From Micromonospora trifolii (GTDB taxonomy: Bacteria > Actinomycetota > Actinomycetes > Mycobacteriales > Micromonosporaceae), in NCBI RefSeq assembly GCF_022229005.1, contig NZ_JAKKFD010000022.1:108607-172606 (forward strand): DNA of 64,000 nt, written 5' to 3'. Below are positions 1-8,314 of this stretch, piece after piece. The notes beneath the pieces were generated by a model, which did no database searches, was not told the origin of the DNA, and was given only the letters and a program-made list of their open reading frames with translations. Every line of letters starts with the position of its first letter. Positions within the stretch are counted from its first letter, which is position 1. Both the position numbers and the translations under genes were made by a program.

Positions 1-660
1 GCCGAACGCGCACGTCGTCAGCGCGGCTGGGTGTACGGCCACGTGGTCGTCGATGAGGCGCAGGAACTGTCCGATATGCAGTGGCAGATGGTTCTCCGAC
101 GTTGTCCCAGTCGCTCCATCACCGCAGTCGGCGACATCGACCAGGCCGAGGCAGCCCACCGGCACACGACGTGGGCACAAGCGGTGGAGTCTGCCTTCGG
201 AGACCGCTGGACCGGCGCGGAACTCACCATCTGCTACCGGACCCCGCGCGAGGTCATGGACCTCACCGAGCCGGTCCTGAAGAAGGCTGGCAGCCACAAC
301 ACGCCGCCACGAGCAGTACGCGCCTCCGGCATCGCCCCCTGGGAGCTCGCGATCACACCCGCTGAGCTCGCGGGCGCCGCCGTGGAAGCGGTGCGGCAGT
401 TGCAGCAGCGGTGGCACGGCGGCACTGTCGGCATCATCGCCCCCGCGGACCGCGTCGCCACACTCCAAGCCGTGCTGAGTGACGTGCCAGTGCTCACCGC
501 AACCCAGTCCAAGGGACTGGAATGGGACGCGACGCTCCTCGTCGACCCTCAGGGCATCGCCGCCGAACCGCGCGGCTGGAACGGCCTCTATGTCGCGCTC
601 ACCCGATGCACCCAGGAACTCGGACAGCTGACACTCACGCAGCATTCGCCGCGCCCGTGA
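1..660 (+). CDS. HelD-like superfamily I helicase, C-terminal part (5' truncated by window)
   Basis: The reading frame is open from base 1, so the start lies outside the window. Visible helicase motifs, in order, are a Walker B/motif II (VVVDEAQELS), a motif III-like GDIDQ, an arginine-containing ICYRTP segment, a TQSKGLEWD motif V-like segment and a motif VI-like YVALTR. This order fits the UvrD/Rep fold and, within actinobacteria, the HelD-type ATPases that act on RNA polymerase. The P-loop and N-terminal arms are not in view, so HelD rather than another UvrD-like enzyme is inferred. The gene ends with TGA at 658–660, and about 120 bases without recognisable features precede the next gene. 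Confidence 0.75.
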   Translation, partial: AERARRQRGWVYGHVVVDEAQELSDMQWQMVLRRCPSRSITAVGDIDQAEAAHRHTTWAQAVESAFGDRWTGAELTICYRTPREVMDLTEPVLKKAGSHNTPPRAVRASGIAPWELAITPAELAGAAVEAVRQLQQRWHGGTVGIIAPADRVATLQAVLSDVPVLTATQSKGLEWDATLLVDPQGIAAEPRGWNGLYVALTRCTQELGQLTLTQHSPRP

Positions 661-784
661 GACCCGGACAGGCCCGCTCAGCCTCGCAGGTTGGGACGAG
701 GTCAGTGCGATCCGTCCAGGAACCCCCGTACGACGACGTCACCGCCGGTCGCCGGTGTCATCCCGCCTCAGTGATCATTGACCG

Positions 785-1780
785 GTGATGACCCCTGCGG
801 CGGCGCCGGCCGACTCCGGTGCGTTCTCGTTGGCCGTTCCGCCACTGTTCGCCGCCTTGGCTCCGGCGCGGAGCATCCTCATCGCCGGCGCGGGCGGCGG
901 TTTCGACGTCTACGCGGGCCTGCCCCTGGCGATCGCCCTGTGGCACGCCGGCGCGCAGGTGCACCTGGCCAGCCTCTCCTTTTCGGAACTCGAGTTGATC
1001 GACCGGGACGCGTGGGTGGTGGAGAACCTCGCAGCGGTTCAGCCGGACACCACCAGCCCCGACTGGTACTTCCCCGAGCGGACGCTCGCCCGATGGCTGG
1101 CGGCTCAGCAACTGCCGTCGACGGTGTACGCGTTTCCGCCGCTCGGTGTCCAGCCGTTGCGGACCGCGTACCGGCATCTGGTGGAAGACCTCGACATCGA
1201 CGCGGTGGTGCTGGTCGACGGCGGCACCGATGTGCTGCTGCGTGGCGACGAGAGCAACCTCGGCACTCCGGTGGAGGACATGACCAGCCTGGCCGCCGTG
1301 GCCGCGCTGGACGTACCGGTCAAGCTGGTGACCAGCCTGGGCTTCGGCATCGACGCCTACGACGGCGTCAACCATGTCGAGGTGCTGGAGAACCTGGCCG
1401 CGCTCGACCGCGACGGTGGTTACCTCGGCGCCCTGTCCATCCCCGGTTCCAGCCGGGAGGCGAAGCTCTACCGCGCTGCCGTCGCTGACGCCCAGGCCGC
1501 TACCCCGCAGCGGCCGAGCATCGTTCAGGGACAGATCGCCGCCGCCACCAACGGCGAGTTCGGGGACGTCCGATTCAGCCGACGCACCGGCAGTGGCGAT
1601 CTGTTCGTCAACCCGCTGATGGCGATCTACTTCACAGTCGATCTCGACAAACTCGCGGCCCGATGCCTCTACCTCGACCGCATAGAGAACACCATCGGTA
1701 GACGGCAGGTCATCACACGCATCCAAGCGTTCCGCGACGAGCAACTGCGCTCGCGCATCCCCCGCGCCTTCCCGCACTGA
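785..1780 (+). CDS. DUF1152 domain protein
   Basis: A 331-residue protein with an N-terminal ILIAGAGGGFDVYAGLPLA segment, a nucleotide-binding-like glycine loop typical of DUF1152 proteins, followed by the conserved VLVDGGTDVLLRGDE segment. The biochemical function of the family is unknown. The start is uncertain: GTG at 785 is directly followed by ATG at 788, and neither has a clear ribosome binding site. It stands alone, with no operon partner; the next gene is on the other strand. It covers the whole expected domain, so it looks intact. Confidence 0.8.
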   Translation: MMTPAAAPADSGAFSLAVPPLFAALAPARSILIAGAGGGFDVYAGLPLAIALWHAGAQVHLASLSFSELELIDRDAWVVENLAAVQPDTTSPDWYFPERTLARWLAAQQLPSTVYAFPPLGVQPLRTAYRHLVEDLDIDAVVLVDGGTDVLLRGDESNLGTPVEDMTSLAAVAALDVPVKLVTSLGFGIDAYDGVNHVEVLENLAALDRDGGYLGALSIPGSSREAKLYRAAVADAQAATPQRPSIVQGQIAAATNGEFGDVRFSRRTGSGDLFVNPLMAIYFTVDLDKLAARCLYLDRIENTIGRRQVITRIQAFRDEQLRSRIPRAFPH

Positions 1781-1889
1781 TCCGGCACCGCGCATATCCG
1801 GCCAGCACACGGCGCGGTGTCACTCGATTAGACGGCGGCTGTCCGACTCACCGAAGGATCACCGCAGGCTTCGGACGCTCAAGCCCTCG

Positions 1890-2669
1890 TCAAGCGTGAC
1901 GGCTCTTGGACATCTGCATCGAGCGTGTGGTGGCGCGGGCGGCGGTGTCGATGAGGTCTGCGACCGGGCCGGGTTGCGAGACCGCCACAGCGTGGGAGGC
2001 GGCGATCTCAACCGCCGTGGACCCCGCCCGGTCGGCCAGGAAGCGCTGCAGGTCTGGAGGAATGCCCTGGTCCTGGGTGGTGATCAGGGTCCAGGAGGGG
2101 ATCGTCTTCCAGGCGGCCTTGGTCACGCCCTCCTCTTGGGCGCTCGCCGAGGCGGGTCGCTGCGTCGCCGCCATGATTGTGGCGGTTTCGGGGTCGACAT
2201 CGGCGGCGAACACCTCGGGGAACTTGTCCTGCAGGAGGTACTGATCCATCGTCGTGCCACCGTCATCGGAGGGGATCGGCACCATGCTGATGCTGGAGGG
2301 GAGCTGACTTCCGGGGTACCTGCCGACCAACTCGATCACACTCTCGCCTACGTCCGGGCTCACGCTGGCGACGTACACCAGGGCCTTGACGTTGCTGGCA
2401 CCGTCCGCGGCCTCGGTCATGACCAGCCCGCCGTAGGAATGGGCGGCCATCACGACCGGTCCGGGCAGGCTGTCCAAAAGAGCCCGAACGTACGCGGCGT
2501 CCTTCTGCACACCGCGCAGCGGGTTGGCGACCGCAATGACCGGATAACCCCGACGCTTGAGGTTGGCAATCACCCCATTCCAACTCGACGAGCCGGCGAA
2601 TGCGCCGTGAATCAGCACAACTGTCGGCATCCCTGCCTCCTGGGCAGACATGTCAGGAGCAGCGCTCAT
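1890..2669 (-). CDS. alpha/beta hydrolase (short-chain ester/lactone hydrolase type)
   Basis: The chosen ATG at 2669 has an AAAGGA ribosome binding site about 9 bases upstream; a longer reading frame to 2816 has no support. The 259-residue protein shows the alpha/beta-hydrolase order: oxyanion region VVLIHGAFAGSSSW, nucleophile elbow AAHSYGG (serine in S-Y-G-G), and a C-terminal ASHAVAVSQP that supplies the histidine. No signal peptide is seen, so it should be cytoplasmic. It resembles the salicylate-esterase-like branch of the fold; the substrate is unknown. It diverges from a TetR gene, with a palindromic operator in the shared gap, so TetR control is likely. Confidence 0.85.
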   Translation of the reverse strand: MSAAPDMSAQEAGMPTVVLIHGAFAGSSSWNGVIANLKRRGYPVIAVANPLRGVQKDAAYVRALLDSLPGPVVMAAHSYGGLVMTEAADGASNVKALVYVASVSPDVGESVIELVGRYPGSQLPSSISMVPIPSDDGGTTMDQYLLQDKFPEVFAADVDPETATIMAATQRPASASAQEEGVTKAAWKTIPSWTLITTQDQGIPPDLQRFLADRAGSTAVEIAASHAVAVSQPGPVADLIDTAARATTRSMQMSKSRHA

Positions 2670-2819
2670 CTGGAGTCCTTTCAAGAGGCTCCGCCGGCGA
2701 TCCCGGCTCCGGTACCTTGCAGCACCCAGAATCCAGCATTGATCAGGCCACTGTCTGCGAGATCGAGAATGAAGCGCCGCGCCGAACGTCGGAGCGAAAT
2801 GCCTGACAGGAACCAATCA

Positions 2820-2835
2820 GACCGAACGTTCTATC
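2820..2835. promoter_or_regulatory. TetR operator copy 1 (tetR/hydrolase intergenic)
   Basis: GACCGAACGTTCTATC contains a perfect GAACGTTC palindrome. It sits between the divergent hydrolase and TetR genes, ending 2 bases before the TetR -10-like box. Two near-identical copies occur at 5974–5989 and 6026–6041 in front of the EthD operon. Autoregulation is the natural reading. Confidence 0.7.
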
Positions 2836-2849
2836 GCTAAGATGGTGGG

Positions 2850-3458
2850 ATGGCGAGCGACGAACGTAGTGCCCGGCCCTCTGAGGCACGCCTCAAGCTT
2901 CTGCGCACGGCGACCAGGATCTTCTATGCGGAGGGTATTCACGCCGTCGGCGTCGACCGGATCATCGCCGAGGCGAAGGTGACCAGGGCTACCTTCTACC
3001 GCCACTTCCCCAGCAAGGACGACCTCATCCTGGCCTACCTGCGTGAGGTCCATCGGCTGGAGCGCGGCATGGTCGACGAGGCACTCGCCGCCAACCGCTC
3101 GCCGGTCGATCCGCTCCTGGCCATCGCCAATTCCATCGCTCAGAACATCCAGTCCCCCGGGTTCCGCGGATGCGCGTTCCTGAACGCAGCGGCGGAATAT
3201 CCCGACACGAACCATCCCGTGCACCAGGAACTCACGGCCCACCGACAATGGTTCCTGGACACCATCACCACGCTCATGGCGCAGGTCCACGAAGGAACGG
3301 CAGATCCCGCGGCGCGCCACTTCGTCATGCTCCGAGACGGCGCCATGGCGGCCGGATGCCTCTCCGACCCCACATTGGTGTCCGAGACCTTCCTGCGCGG
3401 TATCGAAGGACTTCTCAGGATCAACTCGGAACGTCAGTCGACTGAGGCGGCCCGTTAG
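2850..3458 (+). CDS. TetR/AcrR family transcriptional regulator
   Basis: A 202-residue regulator with an N-terminal helix-turn-helix of TetR type (IIAEAKVTRATFYRHFPSKDDLILAYL at about residues 38–64) and an all-helical ligand-binding C-terminal domain. Its length is typical. A TANNNT -10-like box (TAAGAT, 2837–2842) lies 7 bases before the ATG and there is no Shine-Dalgarno, so the mRNA is probably leaderless. The operator at 2820–2835 abuts that box. Shared operator copies suggest it represses itself, the divergent hydrolase and the EthD–DUF308–flavoprotein operon. The ligand is unknown; the context hints at a reactive or aromatic compound. Confidence 0.9.
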   Translation: MASDERSARPSEARLKLLRTATRIFYAEGIHAVGVDRIIAEAKVTRATFYRHFPSKDDLILAYLREVHRLERGMVDEALAANRSPVDPLLAIANSIAQNIQSPGFRGCAFLNAAAEYPDTNHPVHQELTAHRQWFLDTITTLMAQVHEGTADPAARHFVMLRDGAMAAGCLSDPTLVSETFLRGIEGLLRINSERQSTEAAR

Positions 3459-3494
3459 CCGCAGCGCGACCGCCCCGCAGGGCCTCGTGCCGGG

Positions 3495-3528
3495 CCACCC
3501 CCGGACGAGCGGACTCGACCGGGGGTGG
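3495..3528. terminator. bidirectional hairpin between convergent genes
   Basis: Perfect 10-bp arms CCACCCCCGG / CCGGGGGTGG with a 14-base loop lie between the ends of the TetR gene and the oppositely oriented flavoprotein gene. There is no U-tract, as is common in GC-rich actinobacteria. Confidence 0.6.
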
Positions 3529-3551
3529 GGCGGACGGCCGCACGGCTCGGG

Positions 3552-4991
3552 TCAGCGGCCGTACGCCTCCAGCAGGCGCAGCCAGACCTCGCTGACTGTC
3601 GGGTACGCGGGCACGGCGTGCCACAACCGCTCCAGTGGGACCTCCCCGACGATGGCGATCGTCGCGGCATGGATCAGTTCCGCGACGTCCGGGCCGACGA
3701 GGGTGAGGCCGACGATTACCCGACGGTCCTCGTCCACGACCATCCGGGCATGCCCCTGGTAGCCGTCGGCGTGCAGCGCGGACCCGGCGACGGCGGCCAG
3801 GTCGTAGTCGACGACCCGGATGCGCAGTCCGGCGGCCTCGGCGGCGGCCGCGGTCAGCCCCACCGACGCGACCTCCGGATCGGTGAAGACGACCTGCGGC
3901 ACCGCGCGCTCGTCAGCGGTGGCGACGTGCCGACCCCACGGGCGGTCGTCTGCCGCTTCGCCCCTGGCCCTCGCCACGATCACGTCGCCCACCGCGCGAG
4001 CCTGGTACTTGCCCTGATGGGTCAGGAGCACACGCCGGTTGACGTCCCCGGCCGCGTACAGCCATCCGTCGCCGATCAACGCACCGGCACCGTCGATGAC
4101 CCGCAGGGTGTCGTCGACAGTGAGCCAGGCGCCCGGCTTCAGGCCGATCCGGTCGAGGCCGACGTCGTGCGTGTTCGGCGTACGGCCGATCGCGACGAGG
4201 ATCTCGTCGGCCTCGACCTGTCCGCCGTCGGTAAGCGTGACGTGCACAGGGCCGTCGCCGTCGCGGCTCACCGACGCGGCCTCGGCACCGAGGTGGACCG
4301 ACACACCAGCTTCCCGCAGAGACTGCGTGACCCGCTCGCCGACGAACGGCTCCGCCTGGGTGAGCACTCCGTCGCGCACGAGCACCGTCACCGCCGATCC
4401 GAGGCCGGCGTACGTGGTCGCCATCTCTGTGGCCACCACGCCACCGCCGATGATGGCGAGCCGGCCGGGCACCTCGCTCGCGGCGGCTGCCTCACGGCTG
4501 GTCCACGGTGCCGCCTCGCGCAGACCCGCGACGTCCGGCACCAGTGCGCTACTTCCGGTCGCGATGACCACCGCGTGTCGGGCGGTGAGCGAGGTGGTGG
4601 CGCCGTCCGCGCCGGTCACCTCGACGACCCGGTCGGAGCCGATCCGCCCCTGGCCCCGATACAGGGCGATCCCCGCAGAGTTCAGCCAGGACACCTGCCC
4701 GTCGTCCTTCCAGTGCGAAGCGAAGGAGTCCCGGCGACGCAGCACGGCCGCCGCGTCCAACTCGCCGGTCACCGCCTCGCGGGCTCCGGGCAGCTGACGA
4801 GCCGCCCGGAGCGCGCTCTGGCTGCGCAGCAACGCCTTGGTCGGCATGCAGGCCCAGTACGAGCACTCACCACCCACCAGTTCCCGCTCGACGATCGCGG
4901 CGGTCAGGCCGCCCTGCACGACGCGGTCGGCGACGTTCTCCCCCACCGGCCCCGCGCCGATGACGATGACGTCGTACATGGCGTTCTGCAC
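3552..4991 (-). CDS. NAD(P)/FAD-dependent disulfide oxidoreductase family protein
   Basis: A 479-residue class I pyridine nucleotide-disulfide oxidoreductase. It has the N-terminal FAD loop VIVIGAGPVGENVA, the redox pair in GGECSYWACMPTK (Cys43 and Cys48, a CX4C as in lipoamide dehydrogenase and mercuric reductase), a second glycine loop IIGGGVVATEMA for NAD(P)H, an FAD-binding AAGDVN segment, and a C-terminal dimerisation domain. The C-terminal HXXXXE histidine of lipoamide dehydrogenase is not obvious; the segment reads LWHAVPAYPTVSEVW. GTG at 4991 is chosen because AAGGGAA lies 5 bases upstream; ATG at 4979 is an alternative. It is the third gene of the EthD operon, 1 base after the DUF308 stop. 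The substrate is unknown. Confidence 0.88.
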   Translation of the reverse strand: MQNAMYDVIVIGAGPVGENVADRVVQGGLTAAIVERELVGGECSYWACMPTKALLRSQSALRAARQLPGAREAVTGELDAAAVLRRRDSFASHWKDDGQVSWLNSAGIALYRGQGRIGSDRVVEVTGADGATTSLTARHAVVIATGSSALVPDVAGLREAAPWTSREAAAASEVPGRLAIIGGGVVATEMATTYAGLGSAVTVLVRDGVLTQAEPFVGERVTQSLREAGVSVHLGAEAASVSRDGDGPVHVTLTDGGQVEADEILVAIGRTPNTHDVGLDRIGLKPGAWLTVDDTLRVIDGAGALIGDGWLYAAGDVNRRVLLTHQGKYQARAVGDVIVARARGEAADDRPWGRHVATADERAVPQVVFTDPEVASVGLTAAAAEAAGLRIRVVDYDLAAVAGSALHADGYQGHARMVVDEDRRVIVGLTLVGPDVAELIHAATIAIVGEVPLERLWHAVPAYPTVSEVWLRLLEAYGR

Positions 4992-4992
4992 G

Positions 4993-5550
4993 TCAGTTTC
5001 CCTTCGCTGCGCGGCCGAGGCGGATGGCCGCGATGAGGAAGAAGATGGCGCCGGGGATGGCGTAGCCGATCGCGTTGGTCAGCGCAGGGTTGTCCGCGGA
5101 GGCGGCCGCGAAGAACGATCCACCGGCGATGACGGAGATGCCGCCGCTAATGATCATCGGCCACTGGCCACCCATCCTGCGGCGGGTGACGCCCACGATC
5201 AGCTGAACCAGCCCGGCCACGACCGCCCAGGCGCCCCAGACGCGCAGGACCGCCGGGATGCCGGAAGCGCCGGCGATGCCCAGGCCCACCGCGGCGAGCA
5301 GGCTGATCGCGACGTTCACATACAGCAGGGTGGGCGATCCGGTGGCCCGCGACGCGCGGACATCGACGATGGCGGCGGCCACGTCGAACAGGGGGTAGAT
5401 CACGAGCAGGGCGGCGGTGAGGGGGTTGAGGTGCTTGGCCAGGGGGAACGTCACGGCAGCCCAGACGATCGCGAAGGCGAAGCGACCGAAGTACAGCCGC
5501 CGCAGGGCGGCGGCCGTCGTCGAGATGCCGGGAACGGCAACGGTGGTCAT
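4993..5550 (-). CDS. DUF308 (HdeD-like) integral membrane protein
   Basis: A 185-residue protein with about six hydrophobic helices and alternating small loops, matching the DUF308/HdeD-like family. It ends with the motif IPGAIFFLIAAIRLGRAAKGN. ATG at 5550 is preferred because GAGAGG lies 6 bases upstream; the longer frame to 5799 is very arginine-rich and unlikely. It is the middle gene of the three-gene operon, so it is probably made under the same TetR control. Its molecular function is unknown; family members are linked to acid or membrane stress in other bacteria. Confidence 0.8.
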   Translation of the reverse strand: MTTVAVPGISTTAAALRRLYFGRFAFAIVWAAVTFPLAKHLNPLTAALLVIYPLFDVAAAIVDVRASRATGSPTLLYVNVAISLLAAVGLGIAGASGIPAVLRVWGAWAVVAGLVQLIVGVTRRRMGGQWPMIISGGISVIAGGSFFAAASADNPALTNAIGYAIPGAIFFLIAAIRLGRAAKGN

Positions 5551-5627
5551 GGTCATCCTCTCGGTGTTTCCGGAGCGAAGGGACGCCCAGCGGGGATACG
5601 GGCCGCCGCCGGGACGGGACGGCGGTG

Positions 5628-5927
5628 CTACTCGATGTTCGAGAACAGCCCCGTGATCTCCACTTGAGCGCCCTGGAGCCCACCGAAGACGGCACCGGCA
5701 GCGGGCGTCGCCACTGCGGCAGAGGCGTCCTCGTAGCTGGCGAAGTACAGGTCGAGCGTCCGATACGCCGGGGTGGGCGTGCCGTCCTCCTTCGGCCACA
5801 CCTTGGCCGACTCGACCCGCTGAAGCTTCGGGAACGTCTCCGCGGCCCGGCGTACGTCGGCGTAGACCTTCTCGAACTCGTCGGGGTTCGCGGGACTACC
5901 GATGACAAGGGTGATCTTGGTGGGCAC
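5628..5927 (-). CDS. EthD domain-containing protein
   Basis: A 99-residue single-domain protein starting at GTG 5927, with AAGGAGAG as ribosome binding site. The sequence VPTKITLVIGSPANPDEFEK followed by a conserved core with VESAKVW and a dimeric ferredoxin-like fold pattern matches EthD family proteins. These accompany degradation of ethers and other small organics and adopt the Dabb/antibiotic-monooxygenase-like fold. First gene of the operon with the DUF308 protein and the flavoprotein. The promoter (6025–5997) is flanked by two operator copies. A longer frame to 6083 would run through that promoter and is rejected. Confidence 0.8.
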   Translation of the reverse strand: MPTKITLVIGSPANPDEFEKVYADVRRAAETFPKLQRVESAKVWPKEDGTPTPAYRTLDLYFASYEDASAAVATPAAGAVFGGLQGAQVEITGLFSNIE

Positions 5928-5973
5928 GGCGCTCTCCTTCAGGCACAACCACACACCTGACCAGTGCCAGGTG

Positions 5974-5989
5974 GAACGAACGTTCTGTC
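5974..5989. promoter_or_regulatory. TetR operator copy 2 (over the EthD operon start site)
   Basis: GAACGAACGTTCTGTC carries the same GAACGTTC palindrome as the site before the TetR gene. It lies 7 bases downstream of the -10 box, over the expected transcription start, where a repressor would block RNA polymerase. Confidence 0.7.
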
Positions 5990-5996
5990 TGTGAGA

Positions 5997-6025
5997 ACCG
6001 TACTGGCTCAGACCCCCAGCGTCAA
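5997..6025 (-). promoter_or_regulatory. promoter of EthD–DUF308–flavoprotein operon
   Basis: On the minus strand, TTGACG (6025–6020) and TACGGT (6002–5997) are separated by exactly 17 bases. The box pair sits about 70 bases before the GTG start and is bracketed by operator copies at 5974–5989 and 6026–6041. Confidence 0.65.
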
Positions 6026-6041
6026 GACCGACCGTTCTATC
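6026..6041. promoter_or_regulatory. TetR operator copy 3 (upstream of -35)
   Basis: GACCGACCGTTCTATC differs from the operator before the TetR gene at a single position (A to C in the centre, breaking the perfect palindrome). It directly abuts the -35 box of the EthD operon. With the site at 5974 it could allow double occupancy. Confidence 0.6.
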
Positions 6042-6213
6042 TACCGACAAGCGATCGTGGTCCGATACGCGGGTGAGAAGCACCGGCTGGACATCAGCCG
6101 GCGCGCCGCGTGCCTCGTTGGGCGGTTACGCGGCGAAACGGGTTGATCGCGGCGATCGACCGGTCCGAGTCCGCTTCGGTCGCACCGGGACGGGACGCGG
6201 GAGTCCCGCTGCG

Positions 6214-7449
6214 TCACGCCTCGGAGTCGCGATCTCCGGACGCCTCTTGTCCGATCGGCGAGGCGGGAACCTCCTGCGACTGGCCCCGCCTTCGCAGCGC
6301 GCCGAGGAGCGCGACCACTGCCAGCACGGCGGCCACCACGCTCAGCCCGACCATCGGCGCCCAACGTGTCAACACCGGCGTGACCAGCACCAGGGCGGCC
6401 AAGCCGATGATCTGGGGTCGGGAGGCCTTACCGAAGATCTCGTACTCCAGCCGCATACGGGCGACGAGGAAGAGCATCGGGCCGCCCACCACGAACAGCA
6501 GCCAGCTGGGCCGCGGCTGCCCGAACGGATGATCGATCACCAGTTCGTAGCCGACCGCCGTGACGAGCACGCTGAGCACGATCAACAGATGCGTCCGCTC
6601 CGATAACGCGCCCAGCCGGCCGGGCATACCCGCCCGGCCGAACGCCTCCGTCAACAGCAGACCGGCGCGGTAGAAGTAGATCCGCCAGAGCAGCGCGCTG
6701 GTGGCGAACGCGACCGTGAAGGCGGCAGCCCGCCCTGCGGAATAGTCCGCGCCGCTGAAGACCACGCCGATGACCAGAATCGACTCACCGAGCGCGATGA
6801 GGAACATCTGCTGATAGCGGTCGGCGAGATGGGTCCCCGCGATCCGCCACCGACCTACCTTCGAGACCCCGAGCCACGGCAGCGGCCAGCCCAATGTCCA
6901 GGCGAGGTAGTCGACAGCGAGGGCGACAATCCACAGCGGCAGGCGGAGGTGATCCGGGCCCAACGCGCCGGTCAGCCACAGCGGCGCGCTCGCCAAGGCC
7001 CACACGACAAGCCGGAACGGCACCAGCCGTCGCGGATGTCCACGCAGCGCCACGGCGACCACGAGCGGCCGCACCACCATCACCATCAGGTACGCGACAG
7101 CGAACGGCAGCGCACGCTCCTCCATGGCGCGCGGCAGCGTCACCGCCATGATCAGGCTGGCGAACATGGTGCCGACCACGACGGCCTGAATGATCGGCTG
7201 CTCCGGTTCGTACCGGCTGGTGATCCAGGCGGTGTGCGACCAGATCAACCAGAGCGCCAGAAAAAGCAGCAGGGTACGCCCGAACCCCATGACGAGCGCC
7301 CAGCCGGTGTCATCACCCAACCCGGCGAATCGTTGCGAGACCCGGGTGAGGGCCACAACGAAGGCCAGATCGAAGAACAACTCCAGGAACGTCGCCCGAC
7401 CCGAACTCGTTGGAGGGCGCAGCAGCTCAGCACCCCGCCCCGCCGCCAT
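6214..7449 (-). CDS. LtrA family (low temperature requirement A) membrane protein
   Basis: A 411-residue polytopic membrane protein of the LtrA family. The diagnostic start FLELFFDLAFVVALTRVSQ is near residue 20, and the middle motif MFLIALGESILVIGVVF follows a D-R-Y-Q segment, as in this family. Around ten hydrophobic helices can be counted. ATG 7449 is chosen because GGAGG lies 6 bases upstream; GTG 7533 would add 28 residues with no extra support. LtrA was named from Listeria cold sensitivity; its biochemical role is unknown. No operon partner. Confidence 0.85.
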   Translation of the reverse strand: MAAGRGAELLRPPTSSGRATFLELFFDLAFVVALTRVSQRFAGLGDDTGWALVMGFGRTLLLFLALWLIWSHTAWITSRYEPEQPIIQAVVVGTMFASLIMAVTLPRAMEERALPFAVAYLMVMVVRPLVVAVALRGHPRRLVPFRLVVWALASAPLWLTGALGPDHLRLPLWIVALAVDYLAWTLGWPLPWLGVSKVGRWRIAGTHLADRYQQMFLIALGESILVIGVVFSGADYSAGRAAAFTVAFATSALLWRIYFYRAGLLLTEAFGRAGMPGRLGALSERTHLLIVLSVLVTAVGYELVIDHPFGQPRPSWLLFVVGGPMLFLVARMRLEYEIFGKASRPQIIGLAALVLVTPVLTRWAPMVGLSVVAAVLAVVALLGALRRRGQSQEVPASPIGQEASGDRDSEA

Positions 7450-7616
7450 CGTCAGCCTCCGTCCGCCCCCCGCTACCAACGAGCCGGCCGCCAATGGAGT
7501 TGCGTCAGCCTCACCTGGTGTCTGACGTGGCACCGCACGCTGCTGTCAGCGAGGCGCAGATCCTGCGGCTGAGCGCCGTTGACGTGTACCTGTCGCCGGA
7601 GGGTTGTAGTCACCGG

Positions 7617-8177
7617 TCATGGCACGAACGCGGATGGCAGGCCGAGTTCGGCCCGGGCAACCTCGATGAATCGGCGCTCGGCCTCCCACAGGGCGTCGAA
7701 CCGATCGGCGGGCAACGCCTCAGCGTCGCTACCCGCCCGTGTGGCAGCCAGGAGCCGGGCCTGGCGCACCAGCTCCGACGAACCGCTCACCACCTCGACC
7801 TGACCGGCCACCAGCCGAAGCGCGGTCTTCGTGCTCTCCAGTCGCTCCCGGTAGCGACTGCCCTCGTCGTCGAAGAACGGCATGAGATCACCCGGATCAC
7901 GCGGGCGCGGCACCGCGGTGATGCGGGCGGTCGGGTTGAGGACGTAGGCCACGTACTCCCGGACCGCGCCGATGAAGTCGGTGTACGCGTTCAGCCGGAT
8001 GTCCCGCCACTGTCGATCCTGGTCGCGCCGCCACAGTCGGTCCTGAGCCCGGACGGTGAGCCATCCGCCGATCAGGACCGCCAGCATCGTCGTCGTCGCG
8101 GTGACACCCACCTGGATCAGACTCACCGGCACCACCGTTCGTATCGATCGGTGGCTCACCCTACCGCCCGTTGTCAT
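7617..8177 (-). CDS. membrane-anchored hypothetical protein (single N-terminal TM, charged helical body)
   Basis: A 186-residue protein starting at ATG 8177 with GGAG 4 bases before the start region. One hydrophobic helix (about residues 15–40) is followed by a highly charged helical segment QDRLWRRDQDRQWRDIRLNAYTDF and a cytoplasmic-looking helical domain. Function unknown. It resembles, in layout and in the WRRDQ…Y…F pattern, the protein at 53150–53695, so the two may be distant paralogues. It diverges from the sugar dehydrogenase gene. Confidence 0.6.
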   Translation of the reverse strand: MTTGGRVSHRSIRTVVPVSLIQVGVTATTTMLAVLIGGWLTVRAQDRLWRRDQDRQWRDIRLNAYTDFIGAVREYVAYVLNPTARITAVPRPRDPGDLMPFFDDEGSRYRERLESTKTALRLVAGQVEVVSGSSELVRQARLLAATRAGSDAEALPADRFDALWEAERRFIEVARAELGLPSAFVP

Positions 8178-8235
8178 TCGCTCCGGACGTCGCGCGACAG
8201 CTCGGGTTCGGTCCGTGCCCGCGAGGTGGCAAGAG

Positions 8236-8264
8236 TTGGATATTGACTAGAGCCAATGTATCGT
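8236..8264 (+). promoter_or_regulatory. promoter of secreted sugar dehydrogenase
   Basis: TTGGAT (8236–8241) and TATCGT (8259–8264) are 17 bases apart, in an AT-richer stretch about 50 bases before the ATG. The LacI-type operator begins at the last base of the -10 box. Confidence 0.55.
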
Positions 8265-8277
8265 GGGAACGCTCCCA
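8264..8277. promoter_or_regulatory. LacI-family (CebR-like) operator
   Basis: TGGGAACGCTCCCA is one symmetric pair away from the TGGGAGCGCTCCCA box bound by actinobacterial LacI-type sugar repressors. It overlaps the -10/+1 region, as expected for repression. No LacI gene is present in this window, so the regulator would act from elsewhere. Confidence 0.65.
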
Positions 8278-8314
8278 GACCGCGTCCACCACCCACCTGC
8301 TCGAGGAGCTGAAC

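Noticed and set aside
3525..5036. 503-codon plus-strand frame
   Set aside because: Antisense shadow of the flavoprotein gene, caused by GC-rich third positions.
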